Under the pieces are notes generated by a model. That model was not told where the DNA came from and did not search any database. It saw only the letters and a program-made list of their open reading frames with translations. A program made the position numbers and the translations under genes. Source: Nigrospora sphaerica (taxonomy: Eukaryota; Ascomycota; Sordariomycetes; Amphisphaeriales; Apiosporaceae). Taken from it: a stretch of DNA of 64,000 nt. The stretch covers positions 1,914,501-1,978,500 of the forward strand of contig JAGVVL010000018.1 in the NCBI GenBank assembly GCA_018287875.1, given 5' to 3'. The stretch's first letter is position 1; each line of letters opens with the position of its first letter. Shown here one piece after another: positions 11,422 through 19,688 of the stretch.

Positions 11422-13761
11422 TTGCCTAATATTGCTCACCACGGCCGTGGTGAGGCCTTCACCTTGTTTTCTCCGCGCCCCCCCGGAGGCACCGCAGCAA
11501 AGTTGACCGGCCCCAATTCTCCGGCGCTACCTCACGACAATCACGACCACCACGACTCTAGCATACACCCTACAAGCTTTCACCAGCGCCAGCAGCGCCT
11601 TTCCACCCAACAAAACCAAACGCCACCGCCTTCGAGATCCGAGCCACGGTCGACGCCCTCTCCGTCTCCCCACCAACGGGCCCTGCGTCGCACACCGCGT
11701 TTCTCATCGACACCGAGCCCCAAACCCGTCGCGGCGCCACCGGCCGAGCTCCCTCGCCCCCAGGTGGCCGTTACGCTCGGACCCCAAGGCAAGTACGTCC
11801 TCGCCGGGCAACAGCAGAGGCAGGCAGGACAACATCAACAGCCGCCGAGGCAGCAATCTGAAGCCCGTCCGCGTCAGCCTAGACGGAAATTGTCCCAGGA
11901 GTGGAGCAGTGACGAGGAGGACGAGGACTACGAGCAACCCGCCCGCGCGCCGTCGCAATACCACCGCCAACCCAATCCGTCTCACGGCCCTGCCCCCGAA
12001 GAACCTCACCCCTCTCTTCGCATATCGAAGCGTACCCACAGCGCCATCCTATTCGCCCTCGAGGAAACCTTGCGTGGTCCCCACCCGTTGAGTCGCGATC
12101 TGGTTGAGGAACTCGCTCCGATGAGTGACCTGCTCGGAGGCAGTGCCGTGGCCACAAACAACGGCAATGGTGTGTCGTCGAGAACCGCGACCTCGAGAGC
12201 CCCAGTGGGCTCGCCGTCAGGCATCCGAGGCCCGCGGATGATTATGCAGGAGCGCCAAGCCCGCGAGGCGAGGCAGCGCGAGGAAAAGGAGAGGGAGCGT
12301 TTGGACCGGGAACATGCCGAGGCGGAGGCTCTCTTGTTGGAGGAGACACAGCGTAGAGAAGCGGAGCGCAGAGCTGGCGCTGGTGGAACAAGCACTACTG
12401 CTGGCGCTGGGGCGTTGCCTACAGACGTAAATGCGGGAAGAAGAGCTGCAAACAATACCGCTGCTGCTGGCCGTATACCAACCGACACAAGCATACCTGG
12501 AGGAGACGGCGCCGGCGGTGCGCCGCGTCTTGGGCGTACCCAATATGCGGCTGGGCAACCTGCACAGGCAGCGGCGCCTGCTGCGGGGACGTCCAAGACG
12601 CAATCGCAAGCGCCGGGCTCCGATCCGGCGACGGCCGTCGGGCGGAGTAGGAACTCGTTCCCGCATGCCTTCGAGCGCTGGGAGACGCTCTCGGCGCATT
12701 GGGAAGGGCTTACGTCGTTCTGGATCCGGCGACTCCAGCAAAACTCGGAGGAAATCAACCAGGACCCCATCGCCCAACAGCTGTCCCGCCAAGTAACCGA
12801 CCTTTCCTCGGCCGGCGCCAACCTGTTCCATGCGGTTGTGGAGTTGCAGCGCCTCCGTGCGTCCTCGGAGCGCAAGTTCCAGCGCTGGTTCTTCGATACG
12901 CGCACCGAGTTGGAGCGCAACCAGGAAGTCACAGCCATGCTCGAAGCGGCGCTGGAGGAGGAGCGGCGGACAAAGGCCGATGCAGTCCGCGAGGCACTCG
13001 AGAATGCACAAGGCTCTTCCAAGATTCAGAAACAGCTCAGCGAGATGCGAAAGGAGCTCCAGATTTCGAAGGAGGAAGCACGACGCGCATGGGAAGAGCT
13101 CGGCCGCCGGGAGCAAGAGGAGCGGGACCGTACTGCCTCCCTCCAGCTCGGACAGCCTACCATTGTGGGTGGTGTCCAGGTCGTACCCATGACACATGGC
13201 GTCAGCCGGCACAACAGCCATCGTGATCCCCAGGCGTACAACCCCGGCGACCCCTCCGACTATGCCCGAGGGCAGGCGCCCCGCCCGGAATACACCCAAG
13301 CGCCGGCTGTTCAGCCCGTGACGTCCGCCGGCGGTCCTCCGTACGCGCAACAGCAAGGCCAGGCCATTCATCACCAAGGAAGCTACGGTTCGGAGGGGAC
13401 CTACAGCGAAGGTGAGTACACGATCGATGCGCAGGGCAATTTTGTGCGGGATTCCCACGGCGATAAAATTCCTTTCCGCGCTCCCGCATCGGATGGCGGT
13501 TCTGACGCTGGATTAGAAGACTTCGAGACTCCGGCATCGCAGCCCGGCGGACCTCACGGCGCCGGGGCCGGTTCCGCCCAACAGCAACATCAACAGCCAC
13601 CGTATTCTTCCGCACCCGATTACTCAGGATCGGCGTATACCACCCCCACGTGGGAAGCTATGCCGCGGCACCATCACCCGACGCGCCTCAGTGATGTGAT
13701 TGAAGAAGAAGATGAGCGAAGCCGCACGAGCGCGAGTCACAGCCAACTCAGTCGTGGTTGA
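11422..13761 (+). CDS. Large coiled-coil hypothetical protein (about 779 aa, start unresolved)
   Basis: A long plus-strand frame ends at TGA 13759-13761. Numbering from 11422, residues 1-205 are Pro/Gln/His-rich and disordered. A conserved-looking block HSAILFALEETLRGPHPLS begins near 205. Residues about 276-318 are a charged Arg/Glu coiled coil, and residues about 413-590 form a long helical region containing ERWETLSAHWEGLTSFW, LHRLQ-type heptads and RASSERKFQRWFFDTRTELE. The C terminus is Gly/Gln-rich with a short motif GEYTIDAQGNFVRD. There is no membrane segment. The frame is open back to a stop at 11272-11274 but contains no ATG before residue 234, inside conserved-looking sequence. The codon at 11422 is TTG, so the true start must be an upstream spliced exon, a near-cognate codon, or altered by a sequence error. 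I do not recognise the function; a structural or scaffold role is inference. Confidence 0.8.
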   Translation: MPNIAHHGRGEAFTLFSPRPPGGTAAKLTGPNSPALPHDNHDHHDSSIHPTSFHQRQQRLSTQQNQTPPPSRSEPRSTPSPSPHQRALRRTPRFSSTPSPKPVAAPPAELPRPQVAVTLGPQGKYVLAGQQQRQAGQHQQPPRQQSEARPRQPRRKLSQEWSSDEEDEDYEQPARAPSQYHRQPNPSHGPAPEEPHPSLRISKRTHSAILFALEETLRGPHPLSRDLVEELAPMSDLLGGSAVATNNGNGVSSRTATSRAPVGSPSGIRGPRMIMQERQAREARQREEKERERLDREHAEAEALLLEETQRREAERRAGAGGTSTTAGAGALPTDVNAGRRAANNTAAAGRIPTDTSIPGGDGAGGAPRLGRTQYAAGQPAQAAAPAAGTSKTQSQAPGSDPATAVGRSRNSFPHAFERWETLSAHWEGLTSFWIRRLQQNSEEINQDPIAQQLSRQVTDLSSAGANLFHAVVELQRLRASSERKFQRWFFDTRTELERNQEVTAMLEAALEEERRTKADAVREALENAQGSSKIQKQLSEMRKELQISKEEARRAWEELGRREQEERDRTASLQLGQPTIVGGVQVVPMTHGVSRHNSHRDPQAYNPGDPSDYARGQAPRPEYTQAPAVQPVTSAGGPPYAQQQGQAIHHQGSYGSEGTYSEGEYTIDAQGNFVRDSHGDKIPFRAPASDGGSDAGLEDFETPASQPGGPHGAGAGSAQQQHQQPPYSSAPDYSGSAYTTPTWEAMPRHHHPTRLSDVIEEEDERSRTSASHSQLSRG

Positions 13762-14908
13762 GAACCCTGCTTTAGAGAGGACGGGGGGTGGTTCTGCGCG
13801 CGAGAATTCTATGAAGACCCATAATAGTCGGCAAGAGCGCGGGATTCTGGGGAGGATACGCATATGGACTGACGGCACGCATGAACGGCCTGCCAAGAAC
13901 CGCCCTGTCCCACGCCGCGCGAGTCGTAGGCCGCATGCCAGGCCCGGTCAGACCTCGGTTTTGACGGCACTTGTCTGAGTTTTGGTCGATGGGTATTAGA
14001 AATGCGCGACGGGGAGCCACACGAACGACGTCCAGCCAGCGTATGGCCATGAGAAACGGCACGAATGATCGGATCGTTGGGCTTGGGGTAGCGGAAAACC
14101 GACGACGGGAGAGATACCAGTGGGGGGGCACTGGTCGGGCCTTGGAGGCATTGGGAGTTTCCTTCTTCTACTGCTTTTTCTCCTTCTTCTTTTCGCCTCA
14201 TACTTGATGCGGTTTAATTACTTCTTTGCGCTGCTTCCGACGCGTGCATGGTTCGCGGCAGGTGTTGGAAGAGAGGTCACTACGGGGGGGTTTGGCGAAG
14301 TGAGAGGGAGCCTCCATGGCGCGGCGGCAAGAACGAAACCATCTGCATCCCGCATCTGCTGCGGTTACACTTGTATTTGTAGTCTAGTAATACTGGAGAG
14401 CGGTCGAGAGGCCGGGCTCATGCCTCCCTTCTCGAAGCCGCGATGTCCCGCTGGCTGATATACGTCGAACCTCGCACAACCTCGTGGCAGTTCAGGGCCG
14501 GCCAACCCACTCGATGTTGGGGGTTCTCGTGGCAAGTGCTTCGTGGGAACGAGAATATAGCGTTCGATGCACTCTCTGAAGTATGAGCTGACAGCCGCGG
14601 TCGTAAATATTGTGAGCTACTGGTCGGGAATGGTCGAACATGGAATTGGCCATAAATCGAGCAGGTTCGTGAAGCTCGCGACACGGAAGTCTCCGAAAGC
14701 TACCTTTGTTACTCGCCCCATTGGCGCAAGGCTCCACAGGTCAGTCAATTAGCAAGCAAGTAAGTACCTTCGCACGCATTAGTGTATTGAACGAGTACTT
14801 CGCCTATTTTCGTCCGAGCTCCCCGAAGGTCTGCCCACCATCATCACCATCTTCCCGACTTCGATGCCATAGAAAAAGGCCTTGCGCCCGGAACCTATTC
14901 GCCTTAGC
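13762..14908. other. Intergenic between coiled-coil gene and SCO1
   Basis: No gene is supported. The first part should hold the 3' UTR of the upstream gene, including a T/C-rich stretch at about 14155-14205. The last few hundred bases should hold the SCO1 promoter. Short frames on both strands show no family resemblance. Confidence 0.5.
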
Positions 14909-15900
14909 ATGGTTGTGGCCGCATCCACGACGCGCTCCATGGCGACCTCATCGGCCAGCGTGCTGCGCTCCCTGCTCCAGAGCCCGACCCGACAGAGCTC
15001 CAAGCGGTTCCTCTCCACGGCCCAGCCATCCACGCGCCGCCCCGTCCCTTCGGCCCCCCAGCAATGCTTGCGTTCGCGGGCCCAGCTGCCCCTGGTCCAG
15101 AGGCGCTGCAAATCACGAACGGTCGAGGAGGCCAAGAGCAGGTACCGGACCGGCCCGTTCTCGTGGAAAGCCGGCCTGCTGTTTGTCCTCGTCGGCGGCG
15201 GGCTCGTCTGGTACTTCGAGCACGAGAAGCAGCGCATGCAGCGCAAGCGCATCGCCGAAGCGACCAAGGGCGTTGGAAAGCCCAAAGTGGGAGGCGAGTT
15301 CCAGCTGGTGGATCAGGATGGCCGGCCCTTCAGCAGTAACGACCTCAAGGGACGGCACTCTCTGGTGAGTTTTTCCCGCCCGTGGCTTCTCTTCGCCGAT
15401 TCGGACCGCCCTGGCCCTGCGAGACCAGACTTCTCGGACACCTGTCGAGCCTGGCGCTAACGAGGACGGTTTCCACGCAGGTCTACTTCGGATTCTCGCA
15501 TTGCCCCGACATATGCCCCGAGGAGCTCGACAAGATGGCCAGCATGTTCGACCTGGTCGAGGCCGAGCGCCCGGGCGCCTTGAAGCCCGTCTTTGTCACC
15601 TGCGACCCCGAGCGAGACGATCCCAAGACGCTCAAGTCGTACCTGGCCGAGTTCCACCCCAAGTTCATCGGGTTGACGGGCACGTACGACCAGATCAAGG
15701 AGATGTGCAAGGCCTATCGCGTCTACTTCAGCACGCCGCGGGACGTCAAGCCCGGGCAGGATTACCTGGTGGACCACAGCATCTACTTCTACCTGATGGA
15801 CCCCGAGGGCGACTTTGTGGAGGCGTTGGGAAGGCAGCACAGCCCCGAGCAGGGCGCCAAGCTCATCCTGGACCATGTAAAAGACTGGCGAGGCCGGTAG
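14909..15900 (+). CDS. sco1: SCO1/SenC-family mitochondrial copper chaperone (291 aa, 2 exons)
   Basis: Sco proteins deliver copper to the CuA site of cytochrome c oxidase subunit 2 in the mitochondrial intermembrane space. Exons are 14909-15364 and 15481-15900. The 116-bp phase-0 intron has GTGAGT, a gctaac branch site at 15456-15461 and CAG, and joins LKGRHSL to VYFGFSHCPDICPEEL. Residues 1-75 are Arg/Ser-rich like a mitochondrial presequence. A single membrane segment (LLFVLVGGGLVWYF) spans about 90-106. The thioredoxin-like domain carries the copper-binding CPDIC (Cys160, Cys164) and the conserved His251 in DYLVDHSIYFY. The length matches the roughly 295-residue yeast Sco1. The first ATG (14909) was chosen; ATG 14939, ten codons later, is an alternative. 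The stop is TAG at 15898-15900. All key ligands are present. Confidence 0.96.
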
Positions 15901-16195
15901 AGGGGAAACGCGGGGCTGACGGAGATGACGGAAATGGATCCCCCCTCTCGTGTAACTTTGTGTATGAGTCGTAGTGCTGGACAACCCGCGCCAAGAATCT
16001 GGATGCGAGCTCCAACATGCCGTAGGCGAAGAGAGGGCCGAACCGCGATGAGGCAAGGGAAAAGTACCGGGTGCGTACACGTGCGGGGGAGTAGTCGGCC
16101 ACGCGAAGGCGAACCTCATACTGCACACGCCCCGGACTGACCGATGGATGTGCATGTGTATGGCCTTATACAAACCAAGTGCGGCACCCACCTCT
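15901..16195. other. SCO1 3' flank
   Basis: This is a short noncoding stretch after the SCO1 stop with no canonical AATAAA. Nothing else is visible before the minisatellite that begins at 16196. Confidence 0.5.
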
Positions 16196-16316
16196 TGCCG
16201 CATTCCTGCCGCATTCCTGCTGCATACCTGCCGCATTCCTGCCGCATTCCTGCTGCATACCTGCCGCATTCCTGCCGCATTCCTGCTGCATACCTGCCGC
16301 ATTCCTGCCGCATTCC
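16196..16316. repeat. 33-bp minisatellite built from 11-bp subunits
   Basis: Three full 33-bp units start at 16196, 16229 and 16262, followed by a partial unit at 16295-16316. Each unit is three 11-mers: tgccgcattcc, tgccgcattcc and tgctgcatacc, giving 11 subunits with a fixed diagnostic variant in every third. The units appear identical. Because 33 is a multiple of three and no stop is created, all three plus-strand frames and at least two minus-strand frames are open, which explains the repetitive ORFs here. It lies between SCO1 and the HAD hydrolase gene, about 340 bases upstream of the latter's ATG. Confidence 0.96.
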
Positions 16317-16395
16317 GCAGATTCGTGGCAATCCAGCATAAGCCTTACGGTCCGGATGTGAAGGAGGGCTTTTCAGCCGGGCCAGTCGGTGTGTC

Positions 16396-16402
16396 TATAA
16401 AA
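16396..16402 (+). promoter_or_regulatory. Possible TATA box for the HAD hydrolase gene
   Basis: TATAAAA lies 252 bases upstream of the ATG at 16654, in an otherwise GC-rich intergenic region and just downstream of the minisatellite. Spacing would allow a leader of about 220 bases. It is sequence match only. Confidence 0.3.
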
Positions 16403-16653
16403 TGAGGGATCGAAGGGGCCGAGCGAGTACGGAGACCGTTTCATCGACGGAGTCTGCATGCTCCGATGGGGGATCGATCAACGGCCCCTGTTGCCGTGGA
16501 CCTCGACCCAAATTGGAGCCGACGCTGGTGCCTACAAGCTAAGAGGCAGGCGGGCGACTGGCCAACCAACTACCTACACTTACGACTGCTATTTAGGAAG
16601 GAAACGGCAGTCGTGCACGTCGAGGGTCCCAATCCTCACCACCCTGCCTCATC

Positions 16654-17990
16654 ATGAAGGCATCCCTGCGTTTCCCATCGGCGTCAACGGGCTGTGCCCG
16701 GCTTCTCAGCTCGCCGTGCCGCACTGCTCGGCCCCGCTTTCTCTACAGCACGCAATTCGGTGCCTCGCGGCGCCCGTCGGGAAGGTTGTTTGGTGATCAG
16801 TGTGGCTTCGCAGGTCGTTGCGCCGTTCGCTTCTACAGCTCTGCTTACCCTGGCAAGGACGCGGCCAAATCGCCCCCTTTCGCCTTCGCGTTCGAGTAAG
16901 ACGTTACCGCCGTCCCCCAGTCCCGGAGCTCCGTAAGCCCACCCTGGGAGACTGACCATCTCACAGCATCGACGGCGTCTTGCTCCACGTGGCCCGGCCC
17001 ATTCCTGGCGCCACCGAGACCCTGCGGTACCTACGGGAACACAACATCCCCTTCATTCTCCTCACCAACGGCGGCGGGAAACATGAGAAAGACCGCGTGG
17101 CCGACCTCAGCGCGAGGCTGCAGGTTGAGCTGTCGACGGACAACTTCATCCAATCCCATACGCCGTTCCAGGAGCTCGTCCACGGGCCCGAGGGCCTCAA
17201 GGACAAGAACATCCTGATCACGGGCTCGGATGCTGCCAAGGCCCGGACCATCGCCGAGACATATGGGTTTAAGAATGTCATCACGCCCGCCGACATTCTC
17301 ATGGCCCACCCCACCATCTGGCCCTTCGAGCCGCTCATGGAGGAAATCTACGCCGCCACGGCGCGCCCGCTGCCGAACCCGCAGCCCAAAATCGACGCCG
17401 TGTTTGTTTTCAACGACCCACGCGACTGGGCGCTCGACATCCAAATCATCACGGATCTCCTTCTGTCCGAGCGCGGCGTGCTGGGCACGTACTCGCCTAA
17501 GAACGGCAAGGCGGGGTGGCAGAGCGACGGCCAGCCGGCTCTCTTCTTCTCCAACCCCGACCTCGTCTGGGCGGCACACTACTCGCTGCCGCGACTCGGA
17601 CAGGGCGCCTTCCAGGCCGCGATCGCGGGCATCTGGAGGCAAATCACGGGCGGCGAGGAGCTGCGGCGGACCGTTATCGGCAAGCCCCATAAGCAAACCT
17701 ACCAGTACGCCGAGCGGGTGCTCAGCCAGTACCGGGCGCAAAACCTGGGGGTGGACGTGAAGGAGCTGGCGCCGCTGCGCAGCGTCTACATGGTCGGCGA
17801 CAACCCGGAGAGCGACATCCGCGGGGCCAACGATTTCCACAGCCCCGTGGGCACGAGCTGGAACTCGGTGCTCGTCCGGACTGGCGTGTGGAGCCCCGAG
17901 CGAGGGGAACCGGCTCATCGGCCCAAGATTATTGTCGACGACGTGGCCGCGGCGGTGGACTGGGCTCTCAAGCAGGAGGGCTACCGGTAG
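16654..17990 (+). CDS. Mitochondrial HAD-superfamily hydrolase, HDHD5 (CECR5)/YKR070W type (421 aa, 2 exons)
   Basis: This belongs to the class IIA haloacid-dehalogenase-like phosphatases; the physiological substrate of this subfamily is not established. Exons are 16654-16895 and 16967-17990. The 71-bp intron (GTAAGA, actgac branch site, CAG) splits the Asp codon of the catalytic motif: exon 1 ends FAF-GA and exon 2 completes FDIDGVLL, the nucleophile loop DxDG. Motif II is LLTNGGG (about residue 100). The cap region contains VFNDPRDWALDIQIITDLLL and FFSNPDLVWAAHYSLPRLG. The Lys motif is in VIGKPHKQTYQYAE, and motif IV is VYMVGDNPESDIRGAND. The first roughly 75 residues are Arg/Ser-rich and fit a mitochondrial presequence. 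The first in-frame ATG was used, and the stop is TAG at 17988-17990. Without the splice, exon 1 ends at a stop immediately after the donor, confirming the intron. Confidence 0.94.
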
Positions 17991-19688
17991 GTCGTCGTCG
18001 TGGGCGCTCGGTGGTAAGGGCTGGTGACCTGCCAGTATCAGATGGACAAGGCGGGCGGCAAGCACCTGATTGTTACGCATCTCATCCCCTCTACATGTTA
18101 TGGGAGTACAGATAGCCATCTTGAGTTAAGGGAGTACCTTCTAGCTCGGATATGGTATGCAGGGGGTTTGTGATCAACGTTGTACACTTAGGGCAGGTAG
18201 CACCGAGGGATAGAAAGAACAATATCCAGGGTATACCCGGTCCTTTCCCAGCAGTATCTAGTACGGCACAGTATGATACCACCTACATGTGTACTTTGTA
18301 CACCATACCTCGGTCCAAGGACGGGGAGCCTGTTGCACGTTGCCCAGGCTGAAGAGCGTATGGGCATGGGCAAAGGAGTAGATATGCGCCCGTGGTGAGT
18401 TGGGAGGTGGACTGAAGTCGCCCGTTGGCAAAAGATAGGCTGTTGATGATAGCGGTGAGACACTCAACCCGTCGAGGAATGGCCCGCCTAGCGGACGGCA
18501 GAGGGAACGAAAAAAGGCGGCCGCCTCGGCTCTTGCCGCCCATCAGCCAATCGCCTCAGCGTCACGCGGCGCCCCTGCGCGCTCGCGGCGAAGACAACGG
18601 GGATGCGGTAGGTGAGGTGCCTAGGCAGGAGGGAGGAGGAAACCAGCGTGGCGGGCCGCGTGTGGGAACGTCATAGTTGAGTGATCTGTGTAGCCCGTCG
18701 AGCCCGTCTTTTTCCAAGAAGCCGACCCCAATGGCCGTCGTGATTTTGTTGGCTATGCGGTCCGGCCACGCTCGACTCATGTTTGGAAGCTCCCTCCTAC
18801 CCACAACCACCCTCAAGTCATAGAAGCCGACCAGCCGACTGACGGCTTCCATGCTGGTTGGTATCTTCTCTGGGCTTCTACCCACCCATCAACAGCGTAA
18901 GTTCAGCTTCGGTTCTGCGCATTCTGGGGGGCAGCCTGCACATGCACGACGCAGGTATGCAATACAACATACCATAACCCCTACGACCCTACTAATCTCC
19001 TAGATCCCTACAGGACTTACTCCCTGAGATAGCTGCATACGCACACTGAAACAAATATGTAAGTAGGGTGAAGTACTTTCTTTACCTATGGACCTTCCTA
19101 CCCAAGTATGGAATTCAGAGGCGACTAAGGAAGTATGATGCGGTAGGTAACACCTGCCTCGCCTTATCTAAACCCCCTGCTTACCTACTACCTCACCTTA
19201 GCTGCTTGCCTACCTGGACCCTCGCCTTAGCCTCTTAGAAGCCCACCCCCCCCCCCCGGTTACGCACTTGCTGGCGGGGCTCCGAAGGGCTGTGGGATGC
19301 AAGTGAACCCGCCCGTTTTCCTTGGCGCCGCCTTCTTCCCAGTGTTGCAAACGAGGGCGATCTAGACTCATACATCCATACCTGCTGACCTTGTTGGACC
19401 CTACCCAGCTAGTGACTGGACCCTTTGCCCTTCTCCCACGCGCTTGTCAACTTCAGCCGTCGTGTCCATCCCCAACGTCCACGCTGCTGCAAACGAGGTA
19501 GAGCTCCCCATCTGGCCACAACCCCGCGGCTTTCACAGTAAACCGACTATTGACTGACTTCCTCGGCTCCCCAGCCCCCCTCTCACCTCGGATAAAAAGA
19601 CGGCGGCCCTCGCCTAGAAGCTCTCTCACCTGCCTTCAAACGCTCTCCCTCGCCTCTGTCGTCACTCTGCAGCGCGCCCTCGTCCGAC
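17991..19688. other. Intergenic with GGTAGGTA-type short repeats
   Basis: No gene is supported. Positions about 18960-19240 are relatively A/T-rich and contain many scattered copies of CCTACC/GGTAGG and CCTTA-type words, plus a C12 tract at 19246-19257. The stretch just before 19689 is pyrimidine-rich (tctctcacctgcc...) and probably the choline kinase promoter and leader. Confidence 0.55.

Noticed and set aside
16144..16405. Repetitive small ORFs encoding CRIPAAFLLHT-type or MRQVCSRNAAG-type repeats
   Set aside because: They arise because the 33-bp minisatellite is a multiple of three without stops; several frames are open at once and no start or domain is credible.
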